This document shows positions 49,318-61,134 of a DNA stretch of 64,000 nucleotides, one piece after another. How positions within the stretch are numbered: position 1 is the stretch's first letter; each line of letters opens with the position of its first letter. The stretch spans positions 97,666,316-97,730,315 of the forward strand of contig CM047810.1 in assembly GCA_026214975.1 (NCBI GenBank), written 5' to 3'. This stretch comes from Gentiana macrophylla. Its lineage: Eukaryota; Streptophyta; Magnoliopsida; Gentianales; Gentianaceae. The notes under the pieces are model-generated. The model was given only the letters and a program-made list of their open reading frames with translations. It made no database searches and had not been told where the DNA came from. Position numbers and translations under genes: made by a program.

Positions 49318-50747
49318 TTACTTACAGCAATTAAGAAGAACACAACACTTACGAGTCGGATTGCTTGGGCTTTGTCTCAACTCTCAAGTCCTATACCGCC
49401 GGCGACTATAGCAATGGACCAATCCCCTCTTAATTATCTTCTTCCCTCTATTACACGAGATGATGGACTCGGATTCCGTCTAGATGCTTGTGATTTATCT
49501 CGAAGTACTCTACCGCCAGCCGGCCAACTGTAGCAATCGACTAATCCCCTCTTATCTTCCCCCAATTCCACTCCTCCTGTTCAACATCAATACAGCTTCG
49601 ATGCGGATGCTTGAGAGTACCTTTTAAGAAGAAATTTAATCAGATTACTCAGGGCTAAATTGTAATAAAATAGTAGCTGTTTGCTTTTTTTTTTGATCGG
49701 GTATTGGATCTCTGCAAACGCAACGGAAATCATCACTTTTGGCAAAACTAAAAGATGATTTTAAGGGTTTTGCAAGAGTTTTTTTTCTTTCGGAAATGTC
49801 AAAAGAATATAGTACTATTATTTGGAAATAGGGATGGATCTACCTTAGAGCATCTCTAACGGCTTCCAGCAAAAAATACATAAAATCATCAATTTGTCGG
49901 GACTGTTACATCAAATTTTATCTCTCAACTCCAATGGTTCTATATTAAATAAAAATATTCTGTGATTAGCGCAAAACCCGTCACGATCTGCATTGGCAAG
50001 TTATTTGAATTTATAAAAGAGTAATAAATTTGGACAAACAACGTAAATATATGAATGTTGATAATCAAATGAAAATCATTACATATTAGCAGTATCATAT
50101 ACCCAACAAATTATTAACATATATGTACACAAAATATTTGGTATGGTGTACTTTTACCATAATATCAAATTACCTCAGTATCACCCATCCCCTCCACCCA
50201 CTACAAAACCCCCATCCCGAAACATTTTTCACCAAAGTCTCATACTATATCCAAGCCATCACATGCGAATATGCCCTGGCATGGATATGGTGTACTGGTG
50301 CAGCCAAATTCTGATGGTTAATTACTTTATAACCCTGGACAAATAGATGAACATTGAAACATCAAGTTGATTTCAGTAAACCTAACAACAAAGAGGCAGT
50401 TACATTGTCCTATGGTTTAAAAGCAATAAATTTAAATAGACGCATTTAAAAGCAAACTAAGATGCATTGTATTTTGTATTGTTTATACCACCAATATTCA
50501 GAAGCATAGTGGACTTTAAACATGATTTTCGGTCTGTAGAAAATATATTGAAAAAAGCGGAGAAACTTCAATATAAACACTAGGGAAAAAACGGTATGGG
50601 TTGAAGGCTTGAAGCCTAAGAAACATCAAGTATAAAAAAAAACCCGAAACAATCCAACATACAATAACAATATAAAATTAAAAAAAATCCTAAAAGTACA
50701 ACACTTTTTGCACTATATTAACATCAGGCTCTAAAACCTAGCGTCGC
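49318..50747. other. F-box gene upstream region and intergenic sequence
   Basis: The first ~300 bp should contain the F-box promoter and 5' UTR. Near 49400 and 49500 a phrase about CTCGAAGTACTC/TACCGCC with TAGCAATGGACC/TAGCAATCGACT, then AATCCCCTCTTA, is duplicated about 100 bp apart. A Tourist-like end (GAGCATCTCTAACGGC after TTA) is present near 49857 without a partner. There are no genes. Confidence 0.45.
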
Positions 50748-51104
50748 TGTTAATTAAAGTATCTCACATTGAGAACTTGTGATTGTGTAACCCACCATAT
50801 TAAGATATGGACTTCCCTCACCTCATAACCTATGTTTTGGGGATGAGGTCCCTCCTCTTATATGAGTTTGAGTCTAGATTTTCTAAATGGTATCAGAGTC
50901 ACCCTTTATTGTGCAAGTGTTGGGCCTTTTGTTGGCCTTGAGAGTGCCCAGACCCACACTTGAGGGGGCGTGTTAAAGTATCCCACATTTAGAAGTTGTG
51001 ATTGTATAACCCAGCATATTAAGAGATTGACTTCCCTCAAGTCATAACCTAGGTTTTGAGGAAGAGCCCTCCTCGTATATGGGTTTGGGTCTAGATTTTC
51101 TACA
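50748..51104 (+). mobile_element. TRIM (terminal-repeat retrotransposon in miniature)
   Basis: LTR1 50748-50887 (TGTTAATTAAAGTATC to GATTTTCTAAA) is followed by a primer-binding site TGGTATCAGAG at 50888-50898, a short spacer, a polypurine tract TTGAGGGGGCG ending 50970, and LTR2 50971-51104 (TGTTAAAGTATCCCAC to GATTTTCTACA). Flanks GTCGC and GTCGT agree at 4 of 5 bases as target duplication. The internal region is only 83 bp and non-coding, so mobilisation would need another element's proteins. Confidence 0.9.
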
Positions 51105-52102
51105 GTCGTGGACCATCAGAGAATTTACTTTTGTAACGCAACTTGTATTTTTCCAAACGATATATAAACAAAACCAAGTCCCATTTCAACCAAAAGATTC
51201 TTGGAAAAATAGCGCGCACAATATTAATCAAACAATTCTAATCGGACATATGTTGAACCTTTGAACACTAAAATAAATGAGATCGAATGCTAATCAATCC
51301 TTTGCTAAACTCTTAAACGCAAAATGATAGTATGAATGCTATGTTCCACCAACCTTCCAGAAATTCACATTAATAATCTTGCAACATATTCCAAAAAAAT
51401 AAAAAAATAGTAGTAGTAGCATTGGATGAAAGCAAAAACAAAACATTAAATCATTGATTGAGGAAAAATCAGGCAAAGTCTAATCAATTTACTATCTATC
51501 TACTATTACAAAAACCCAAATTTACATAAATAAATCCTGTAAAAACAAAACTTAAAAGATTCCAACGACATCCATAGTACAATAAAATGTAATGACTAAA
51601 ATAATGAAATAGAAAACCAATAGCCAAAAGTAGCGGACTTACGATATGCGATAAGAATCTATGGTCAACCATAAATAGGAGACATGGAAACTGCCTTTAG
51701 TTTATGAAAAATACAATAGTCGAGTGACGATATAATTAGCAAGGAAGCTCTTTGGGACCTGATCACAATCAAACTCCATGAGAGAGGCGATTGAAGTAGT
51801 AATGCAAGATGCAAAGGGTCCAAGTTCTCGCCAATTCCTCATGATAATAATTCAACTTTTGTGTTTAAAGATAAAGTGTTTATCTTGTTTTTGTAATTAG
51901 GAAAAAACCCTGATACCTACTATAAATTGTAATGTCTTGAGAGCAAAGAGAAATCGATCAAATAATAAAAGTTCTAATTCCATTTTCATACTGTTCTAAA
52001 TTTAAATTGTCTAAACATTTAGTTACAAAGTGCATGTGTAAACATGTCAGACATGCATGCAGACCAATCTTTATTATATGAACATCAAAGATTGGTCATA
52101 TG
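51105..52102. other. No feature identified
   Basis: AT-rich sequence between the TRIM element and the large Copia element. No ORF or repeat stood out. Confidence 0.4.
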
Positions 52103-52135
52103 TGTTGGAAAGGTGTCCTAAACCCAATCGGGTCG

Positions 52136-52636
52136 TGATGTGATCCGTGACCGAATCAGATCCAAAAGTGCCCGAGGACTTGACTGATGGCACCAATAAA
52201 ACGAGCACCGCGACCCCTAGCTAACTCGTAACTAAGAACCTTGGTATGACCTCAACCCTTAGATAACCCGTATCTAAGAACCTTGGTATATCTTAACGCC
52301 ACAAGGTCCGCTCGTAACCTTGATAAGTTCCGCTTGAATCAACCAAACAACGGCGTTGGAATCCACCAAACACCAACGTGAGAAAACTCACCCAAAGCTT
52401 AAAGCTTAAATATAATATATCAAAATTTGTCTGATGATTACAATGACTCTTAATGCCTTTATATAGGCTACAAACTCCAAGACTAATTGCTAATTTAGCA
52501 ATGTGAGACAAAATATCTATAAATAAAAACAATAACAAAAATATTCTAACCAATGTGGGATAATAAAAGTTAACTAAAAATAAATAAAAGACTCCAAATA
52601 AATTTGACAAGTTTCTTCTCGATGGGAATCACATCA
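52136..52636 (-). repeat. 3' LTR of the Gypsy-type element
   Basis: The 501-bp LTR has perfect ends TGATGTGAT...ATCACATCA. It differs from the right copy mainly by short indels (for example GCTCGTAACC versus GCTTTCGTAACC). Confidence 0.92.
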
Positions 52637-52775
52637 TTCCTCCTGGTTCCAAAAGGATTCGCCCTCGAATCAAAAGGATGTCGTAAATGCACCATCAAGG
52701 ACAAAAGCAGTCGAACCGACAACGAATATCAATGATATGCCCGGATTAAATACAAGGCGGACATGCCACTTCAAA

Positions 52776-53330
52776 TCAAGATATATCTTGAGATGTTGAT
52801 GCATACATCACCAAGAAACCAATGAGTAGTAATCTTGCAGTGCTCAATGCAAATAATGCTCTCCGAGCAAAGAACATAGGCATAGGGATTAGAAGCCGAA
52901 TAATCGCACAATACACCGCAAAAGGATCAATGAAGGTGTGCTTCGGTTTGCCATCAATGTCAATCGACAAGAACATCCATAGAAATATATTGGTTTGATT
53001 GGTTATAGCAGAGATAGCCCGCTTGCTCCTCAAGCGGATGATCTTCATGTACCGCAAACGAAGACGAAATAGAACTCGAACAAGTGGTCGGTGAAGTATG
53101 ACCATCTGCCTCATCTCGCCTCGATTTTCTCCACCACTAATGTGATATCCTCGCTCAAGGTCACAACATCACACTCCATTTCATTCTCTAGCTCCACCAC
53201 ACCTCCACTCTTGCCGTTTTTCAATTCGGGCTCAATATTTTCTGCTTCCACCAAGTGCACATCAGGAATCGCACCCCTATCTATTTCCATGGCCTTAGAA
53301 TCCCTATTTGATAATCACATTGTTTCATAG
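52776..53330 (-). pseudogene. Downstream acidic and basic frames of the Gypsy-type element
   Basis: After the protease-like ORF the minus strand reads KAMEIDRGAIPDVHLVEAEN, then an acidic stretch to VVEKIEAR and a stop. The frame 53114-52776 (HRPLVRVLFRLRLRYMKIIR, IDIDGKPKHTFIDPFAVY) follows. I do not recognise a domain. These may be non-coding or the remains of a longer polyprotein. Confidence 0.35.
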
Positions 53331-53906
53331 GGGTAGGATTCCAATACATGCTTCTTGCCACCAAAAGAAAAAGAATAGCGAGTCCGGGACGACATGACGT
53401 ACATTATGCAAAGACAACCATGATCTCCCAAATATCAAATGTACATCACTCAGTGGCACCACATCACATGAGACAACAGCTTTATAACTTCCAATGGACA
53501 CTGGAACCCGTGCATACCGTGTAACTTTAACCCGATGGTTTTCCACAACAATGTAGTAGGGCTGATAAAGTCTTTCCGTCCGCAAGTTTAAATCCTTAAC
53601 CACATCTTTACTAATTAAATTTTCCTCTTCATCATGATCAATACACAACTCATATTCATAATCTCCAATAAAACATGACGTGTAAAACAAGTTGTTACCT
53701 TGACCAACACGGTTACCTCTACCACCATGATCACCTCTACCACTGCGGTTATCTCTACCACCACGGTTAAATTGCTCGCCATTCTCCTTTAACATATTCT
53801 TCATCTTATTCATCATATCATCAAAACGTTGTTCTATTACCAAATGTTGATTCATCATATCTTCAAAATTCCGAAAATAGAAATCCATAGGACTCTCCTT
53901 TGACAT
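53325..53906 (-). CDS. Gag-tail and aspartic-protease-like protein of the Gypsy-type element
   Basis: The 193-codon frame starts MSKESPMDFYFRNFEDMMNQ with a helical segment, then an Arg/Gly/Asn-rich RNA-binding-like stretch (GGRDNRSGRGDHGGRGNR, about residues 50-68), then a retropepsin-like domain: YELCIDHDEEENLISKDVVK, NLRTERLYQPYYIVVENHRV, VPVSIGSYKAVVSCDVVPL, HLIFGRSWL. The DxG active-site triad of plant Gypsy proteases reads Asp-His-Asp here, so catalysis is doubtful. Confidence 0.7.
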   Translation of the reverse strand: MSKESPMDFYFRNFEDMMNQHLVIEQRFDDMMNKMKNMLKENGEQFNRGGRDNRSGRGDHGGRGNRVGQGNNLFYTSCFIGDYEYELCIDHDEEENLISKDVVKDLNLRTERLYQPYYIVVENHRVKVTRYARVPVSIGSYKAVVSCDVVPLSDVHLIFGRSWLSLHNVRHVVPDSLFFFFWWQEACIGILPL

Positions 53907-54583
53907 TACTCAAGATCGAAATTCACCAATAAATAGCACACGACAAGTATCCAGAATGTCCAAACAAGAATATTCGGTAAAGATTTTTTTTTTTGAGAGA
54001 TGTATTGGAAAATATGGGTGTGATTAAAATTACACCAAAGGTGTGAAACACTCGGCAAATTGGCTGCTATTTTTTTTTTTTTTTTCGGTTCAATGACCAA
54101 TCAAAAGAAGGTATATGGGTAAATATTGAGTCAAAGTTTACGGCGGCACATGGGTAAGGATTTCTGGAATTTTTATATTTTTGGAATAATGGAAGGACAA
54201 AAGGCAAGAATCAAGGGAAAAAAAGAAAAAATAATAAAAACAAAAGGGTTATAAATCGGCTGCTTGCCTGGGGGGATCTCAAGCCGAAGTCTTCTTCTTC
54301 TTTTTTTTTTTTTTTTTTTTTGTTTGTGATATTAGAAGATGAACGAAGGATTGCAAAAAAAAATAACACAAGAAAAGAAAAAAAGAATGGGGACACGCAG
54401 GAAACAATGAAAGATGAAAAGAAGCTGGGATTTTTTTATACGACACAGAAAAGAAACAGGCTGGTAAATTTTTTTTTTTTTTTTTTTTTTTGATGATGGA
54501 AGGAAAAAAATTCAAGAATTAACGAAAGAAAAATAAAAACAAGGGATATTTGGATACCGTCAGTGTCGAGCTCCGATACCAAC

Positions 54584-55085
54584 TGATGTGATCCGTGACC
54601 GAATCAGATCCAAAAGTGCCCGAGGACTTGACTGATGGCACCAATAAAACGAGCACCGCGACCCCTAGCTAACTCGTAACTAAGAACCTTGGTATGACCT
54701 CAACCCTTAGATAACCCGTATCTAAGAACCTTGGTATACGAACGCCACAAGGTCCGCTTTCGTAACCTTGATAAGTTCCGCTTGGAATCAACCAAACAAC
54801 GGCGTTGGAATCCACCAAACACCAACGTGAGAAAACTCACCCAAAGCTTAAAGCTTAAATATAATATATCAAAATTTGTCTGATGATTACAATGACTCTT
54901 AATGCCTTTATATAGGCTACAAACTCCAAGACTAATTGCTAATTTAGCAATGTGAGACAAAATATCTATAAATAAAAACAATAACAAAAATATTCTAACC
55001 AATGTGGGATAATAAAAGTTAACTAAAAATAAATAAAAGACTCCAAATAAATTTGACAAGTTTCTTCTCGATGGGAATCACATCA
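54584..55085 (-). repeat. 5' LTR of the Gypsy-type element
   Basis: The 502-bp LTR lies next to the primer-binding complement. A TATA-like CTATATAAAGG is read on the minus strand near 54905-54916. Confidence 0.92.
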
Positions 55086-56494
55086 GGTCGGACCGGATCC
55101 GACCGGGTCGGGTCATTTACAGTCTATTTAGTTCATGTAATAACTTTATTATGATTAATAAAAGCACTTATGTTATTATATATTGTTTGTCTTCATATTA
55201 TTTGTTGTATATATATAGTAACGTCCCTAGTATCGATCTGTGATAGAGAAACCATGATAGTGATTATGGTTGATGAGATCTCTAATCACTATAACAAGGT
55301 TGGTACTTAAATGTCTCTAGTCTTACATATTATCAAATGGGACATTGATAGTATAATCGATCTAAGACGTATTGGATGTCTTCTACTTTTTAGAAGGTAG
55401 GGATAGATCTCGTCTATCGAAGTGTGAGACACTTGGACCGTGCGTGGGCGTGTATTAGAGAATGCGTGCGTTAGGGATCGACCCACTTACATTAAGTGTC
55501 ACACTATGTGGCGGTTGTGTAATTATCCTTTTGACCGAGTCTTCATGGCATCACGGTGTGGATTGTCATGCTTTGACACTATTGAGATTTCTCCTAACCA
55601 CGGGCGATCATGCGGTAGTGATTGGGTATGATATTGAAGCATCGCGGAGTATACATGATTGGTCGTCCGGGAATCGCGTATCCTATGATTGGGATTGAAT
55701 ATCCGAAATGGCCTTCTTATAAGGAATGTCTAGCTCTCGAGAATCTTTGCAAAGTGGGAGTAAATGTGTTATTCGAGAGAGCATGATATCCAGATTGTAA
55801 GATACGATCGTCAATGTATTGACACTCGAGATACGATCGTATGGATATTATTATAGCGATAGGATTGTAAGTTACACGGCAATCGCTTCACATGAAAGGT
55901 AGTAGTCATTGCTTTTGACTCTTCCGATAATCGGGTCACGGTGTGTTGCTGAGGCGCTATCCCGTGATCGTTAGGTATGAAGGGCATTTTAGTAAATTGC
56001 ACTTTGTGTCTACGGCCAACATATTCGAAAGCCTATCGGGTCACACACATATGAACATCGAGTCGGATTAAAATGCGGTTATAGTTGATAACCAAATAAG
56101 GAAAGTTTATCTCTGTACTATAAAGGTTATAGTGGTAAATTAATATGGTGGTATTTATTTATTATGAATAAATAAAATACAAGATATTAATTATATATAA
56201 ATTATATTAATTAAAGAATATTCCGAAGTCAATTTATTGACTAAAGGGCGCCACTTTTTTTGTATGTATGAGATACACTTGGATTGTGCACTTTAATTAA
56301 TAAATATTGCCATAATATTAATATAGATATTAATTGATTTTGGAAAAATAGATTTATGGTAATAAGATAATTATAATCAATATATGATATTGACAAAATA
56401 TTATAATTAAAGAGATAAATCAATCTAATTGATTTTCCTTATTTTATTGGAAAAAGGTTTTCTTCTCCTCCACACTACATACGGGCGCCACTTG

Positions 56495-56505
56495 CTCTAT
56501 AAAAG
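56495..56505 (+). promoter_or_regulatory. TATA box of the large Copia LTR
   Basis: TCTATAAAAGG stands in the LTR about 375 bp before its end, in the position expected for the U3/R promoter. The matching copy in the 3' LTR lies beyond the window. Confidence 0.65.
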
Positions 56506-57203
56506 GGAAGTGGGTGTCAAGCTCTTTTGTACAACACAATTGCAAGAGTTCATAATTCTTGTGTAAAATAGAGAGCTCTCCATAGTGAGTTTGTGAGGAA
56601 GAAAAGGTCCGGTCTAGCGACCGGAGTTTTTCCGATAGCAAATCAAGGAGGATTCCGGCGAGGGTTCATGTGGATTAGCGATAGAGGCCGACGCGTGGGC
56701 GGCTTGCGCGATTGAACTACTCTCCGTTGGCGGTCAAAGCGACGATCTTGTAGATCATCTAAGGTATAACCGTCAAACTACTTATCGTGTTTATTGCATT
56801 AAACAAAGAACGATCTAGAAAAGGAAATCAAAATTTTAAATTCATTTGCGTTAAACTAGTGATTTCCTAACAAAGGGTATCGGAGATGACTTGAGCTTAA
56901 GCAATAAGCATAATTTAAATGCGTAGTATTTAATCGATAGATGCAAGATTTAAATCACGAAAACGTTAAAACAAAAAAAAATTAGGGTTCTTGGGGGTCG
57001 GCCGATCGCGGCGCCTCCCTGGGGGCGGCGGCGGCGGTAACCCTAGGGTTGCCGTCCGTCCGGCTCTCCTCTTCCAATGGGGAGATCAACCCTTTCGCTT
57101 TTGTGATATTTTATTGTGCATAGATATCTCGTTTGTTTAGTTGTGTCATATGGCCAACCAATGGTTCAAATAGTTTGGACCATTTGGGAAACCATATGAC
57201 ATT

Positions 57204-57567
57204 GGCCTTTCCAAATTTTGATTTGGAATAGGCCAGGCCCTTTCCAAATATTTGATTTGGAATAGGCCTGGCTTGCAGTGCCACTTCCAAAATTTTGATT
57301 TTGGAAAGTGGCGAGCCTAAACCAAAATATTTGGCCTTTCCAAATATTTGATTTGGAATAGGCCTAGGCCCTTTCCAAATATTTGATTTGGAATAGGTCT
57401 AGGCCTAGGCCACTTCCAAAATTTTGATTTTGGAAAGTGGCCAGGCCTAGACTAAAATAATTTGGCCTTTCCAAATATTTGATTTGGAATAAAGCTGGCC
57501 CTTTCCAAATATTTGATTTGGAATAGGCTGAGCCAAAGCCACTTCTGCACTTTGATTTTGGAAAGTG
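57204..57567 (+). repeat. Three tandem copies of a three-hairpin unit in the Copia leader
   Basis: Nine consecutive inverted repeats follow the order A-A-B three times with a 129-131 bp period. A hairpins (57204, 57236, 57333, 57367, 57464, 57497) have arms like GGCCTTTCCAAAT and ATTTGGAATAGGCC around ATTTG. B hairpins (57281, 57410, 57539) have arms CCACTTCCAAAAT and ATTTTGGAAAGTGG around TTTG. Positions of B are exactly 129 bp apart. No ORF crosses the array. Confidence 0.92.
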
Positions 57568-58835
57568 TAAGGCGCCTAAAGCTAAATTTAGTTTTGGAAA
57601 GGAAACAAATAGAGACTTTATAATTTTAATTTTATTTCGAATAGTTCAAATTTAATTAAAATTGAAATCGATTTAAAATTAAATGTTAATTTTAATTTTC
57701 GGTTAAGTCATATAATTAATTAAAAGTTATTTAATTATTTGACGTGATAAAATAAAGACGCATGAGTAGTAGTAGTTAAAATTAGAATTTAATCTTTTTC
57801 ATAAGATAAAATTGTATGGATTAGATGTGTAGATATAATGTGATTATATGGACCCCGATTGATCATGGACTCGACCAATAGGATAGATGGGAATGTTTTC
57901 TTTATGTTGGTTTTTGAAAAAAATTGTCCTAGGCCGTTATGAAGAACGTGACCTAGTTTACTTTTTGCATTTATCCCATTCCCTGAGTCCCCCCCGTGTG
58001 CGGCGGGTGTAATTAAATATTATGTAACAAGAATGGAGCAAGAAGTTCAAGACCAAGGAGAAATAAAGAACCCATTGGCGTACAGCAATAAAGATCCTAT
58101 TGGCGGTTGCAGATACCCTTAGTTTGTGACCCGCGGTTTCGTCAGTTTGTATTCGAAACCGCACCTAGGAAAAGTCCATGATCATACCGGTTATTTTATG
58201 CGCGGAATGTTCTCAGTATGTTTTACTTTATATGATATCGTAGTAATATGCACATAGTAGATGAGACCATAATTAAACCAAATTAATTAAGTGAATTAAT
58301 TTAAAATTATTCCCACACCAAAAATCGAGCCAAAATTGTCTCCCAATATTATAATGACGGTGAAGAGCCTTTGTTCGGATCCAACTGATCGGCCCACGAC
58401 GGGAGTTGACCTACCACGGGTATATCGTCATTATCGAGATATGATCGTTCACGAGATCTCATGAATATTTGGGTTCTGACTCGACTAAGAATCTTGCGGT
58501 GAGTGGCCCACGTCAGGACCGTCTCGATTTTAGAGACAAGGGTGGCTATCACATAGAGATGTGAATTGTCAAAGAGTTGACTAGTCAACCAATGGAAATC
58601 GAATAAGATTCGATCGGTAAATAGTACCCACCTTCGAAATTGACCCGGTCGATCGCCCACGTCGGGATCGAGTCAACTAGATAGGATTCCATCCACTAAA
58701 GAATTAATTAAATTCTTGAAAGCCAATAGGAATAGTTGGCTAGTGGGAGTAAAACCTTATAAATTTCTTAGTGCAAATTTAGGTTTTTATACATGAGCTT
58801 TTACTTATTCTATCTTTTATTTATTGTTGTAGAAA

Positions 58836-59630
58836 ATGTCAAACAAATTGAACCTTCGTTTTATCATCGATAACAAGCTTGACGAAACTAATTTTCTCGA
58901 TTGGGAAAGAAACCTCAAAATCGTTTTGAGGCACGAGAAGATTGGCTATGTCTTGGGCGAGGCCCTACCGAAAAGCCCGCGAGGGTTCGGCCGCAGATGT
59001 TGTCGAGAAGTACAACAAGCAATCGCTTCGACAAGATCGATGCTACATGTATCATGCTTGCTTCTATGACACTGAATCGCAGAAACAAATGAGTCCATGG
59101 ACGCCTACTCTATCATGGTCCACCTGGGAGCTTTATGCTTCTCGGTCTCGCCTTCGAGAGTACGAGGTCTCGAAGGCCCTGTTTAGTTGTAAGATGGCAT
59201 CTGGGATCTTTGTGGGGTCACACGTGCTTAAAATGATCGGGTACATAGAGAGGCTTGGGAAGTCGGGCCACAAGTTGGAACGAGAGTTGAGTATTGACTT
59301 GATTCGCAATCTCTACCTCGACTCATTCTCGCGGTTTGTGATGAACTATCACATGAACAAGATAGATTGCTCTCCTAGCGGAGTTATTGAACATGTTGAA
59401 AATCTGCCAAGGCACCTTTGTAGGGAAGGAAAGCAAGTGTTGCCGGTCACTTCAAGCAAGGGCAAGGCAAAAGCCTGAAAAAAGTCCAAGAAGGCGAAGG
59501 TCGCACTAAGCCAACGCCTAAGATAGCAAAAGACAAATCCAAGGATGCTTGCTTCTATTGCGAGACCGGACATTGGAGGAGAAACGCAAGGGCTTCTTGA
59601 GTACCAAGAAGAAGCATTCGATGCTTCACT
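58836..59630 (+). pseudogene. Copia gag of the large element, frame-broken
   Basis: Gag starts MSNKLNLRFIIDNKLDETNF at 58836, then shifts near 58975 into the frame EVSKALFSCKMASG, VGSHVLKMIGYIERLGKSGH, ELSIDLIRNLYLDSF, VMNYHMNKID (59160-59370). A zinc knuckle near 59550 reads CFYCETGHWRRNAR, with the last Cys missing and spacing shortened by one. At least three frame changes occur. Confidence 0.85.
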
Positions 59631-60029
59631 TCGTGTATATTTATGATTGAGATCAACATTACTTCTTCTAAGTCTAACCACCTGGGTATTAGATCTTCGG
59701 TTGTGGTTCTCATATTTGTACTGAATATGCGGCACTAAGAAGAACTAGAGATCCGAGGAAAGGAGAGGTGGACCTACGCGTTGGAAATGGAGCAAGTGTT
59801 CGCCGCTACCGGCCGTAGGAGTTTATTTTCTTTCATTGCCCAGTGGGCTAGTACTAGAACTCAATAATCATTATTTTGTTCCACTTTCTTACGAAGAGCA
59901 TTATTTCTATTTCTCGCATTAGATGTTGATGGATTTTCTTTTACGTTTGAGAATAAATGTTGTTCTTTTTCACGTGATGGAATCTTTTATGGTACTGGCA
60001 TACTTAGCAATGGTCTTTACATATTAGAT
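59631..60029 (+). pseudogene. Protease/pre-integrase region, degenerate
   Basis: Text such as SNHLGIRSSVVVLIFVLNMR (a decayed form of the WILDSGCSxHI protease region) and NGLYILDMNVDVL (pre-integrase start) is readable in pieces. No continuous frame exists. Confidence 0.5.
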
Positions 60030-60867
60030 ATGAATGTTGACGTACTTAATATAAATAACAAGAAAGCCAAAACAAATGACTTGAATGAATCCTATTTATG
60101 GCATTGTAGACTTGGCCATATAAATAAGAATCGCATTTCCAAACTCCATAAAGATGGAATGTTGGATCAATTCGATTACGAATCATTTGATACATGCGAA
60201 GCTTGTTTACTTGGCAAGATGACAAAGTCACCTTTTAGTGGCAAAGGGATAAGATCCAATGAATTGCTTGAGCTTATACATACTGATGTGTGTGGCCCAA
60301 TGTCAATTCAAGCCAAAGGAGGATACTCTTATTTTATCACTTTCACTTTGATGACCATTCTCGCTATGGTTATATATACTTAATGAAGTATAAATCAAGC
60401 CTTGAAAAGTTCAAAGAATTCGAAAGTGAAGTGGAGAAACAACTAGGTAAGGAAATCAAAACACTTCGATCCGATCGAGGCGGAGAATACCTAGATGGAG
60501 AGTTTCAAGATTATTTGAAGGAGAATGGGATTCTACTCAATGGACTCCTCCCGAACGCCACAGATGAATGGCGTGTTCTGAGAGGAGGAACCGCACCTTG
60601 TTAGACATGGTGCGATCCATGATGAGCTATGCGCTTCTTCCAAAATCGTTTTGGGGGTATGCTCTAGAAACCGCATCCTATACACTGAACCGAGTTCCAT
60701 CAAAGACGGTTGATTCTACACCATACGAGGTATGGGCCAAGAAGAAACCAAATCTGGCATATCTTAAACCTTGGGGTTGTCCAGCTTATGTGAAGCGGAT
60801 GATGCCTCGAAAAATTAGAGGCCGATCCGACAAATGTCTGCTTGTGGGATATCCTGAGAGAAACTAG
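60030..60867 (+). pseudogene. Copia pre-integrase and integrase, three overlapping frames
   Basis: Frame 60030-60383: LWHCRLGHINKNRISKLHKD, CEACLLGKMTKSPFSGKG, LIHTDVCGPMSIQAKGGYSY (first catalytic Asp). The frame shifts near 60345 to DDHSRYGYIYLMKYKSSLEK and TLRSDRGGEYL (second Asp). Another shift near 60565 gives RRNRTLLDMVRSMMSYALLP, FWGYALETASYTLNRVPSK and the C-terminal KPWGCPAYVKR. The third catalytic residue (Glu of the VxERRNRTLLD segment) region is damaged at that second shift. Confidence 0.85.
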
Positions 60868-61134
60868 AGGATACCAATTTTACCACCCCGAGGAACAAAA
60901 GGTGTTTGTTGCCAGGACTGGCCACTTTCTGGAGAAAGAGTTTATTCTGGATAGAGTCAGTGGGAGTAAGATTGATCTTGAAGAAATTCGAGAACCACTT
61001 ACGGATAACAGTCCGTTGATGGAAGTAGAGGAGACACCACATACAAATGTGGCGCCACCCTCTACCGTAGACACAATTGCACCTCGAAGATCCACCGAGG
61101 AACGCCGTGGACTGAAAGGTACATCAAGCGTGTA

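Larger units (their letters stand above)
52136..55085 (-). mobile_element. Non-autonomous Gypsy-type LTR element, 2.95 kb
   Basis: LTRs are at 52136-52636 and 54584-55085, both starting TGATGTGATCC and ending GGAATCACATCA. The target duplication is GGTCG (52131-52135 and 55086-55090). The primer-binding complement GCTCCGATACCA (54570-54581) lies 2 bp from the right LTR, and polypurine GGAACCAGGAGGAA on the minus strand precedes the left LTR. The interior codes only a gag-tail/protease-like frame (53906-53325) plus short ORFs; RT, RNase H and integrase are absent. Very long T-runs (54061-54085, 54300-54321, 54470-54490) mark the leader. Confidence 0.9.
52103..56872 (+). repeat. 5' LTR of the large Copia element, interrupted
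   Basis: It starts TGTTGGAAAGGTGTCC and ends GATTTCCTAACA. The part before the insertion (52103-52135) and after it (55091-56872) align with the 3' LTR from 62776, including the GGTCGGACCGGATCCGACCG segment that the insertion split. Without the insert and one target copy it is about 1,815 bp. Confidence 0.88.

Noticed and set aside
49850..49990. Tourist/Harbinger MITE end (TTA then GAGCATCTCTAACGGC)
   Set aside because: Only one end is visible; I could not find an inverted partner.
50748..51104. Cassandra-type TRIM with a 5S rRNA-like promoter
   Set aside because: No 5S internal promoter boxes could be recognised in the LTRs.
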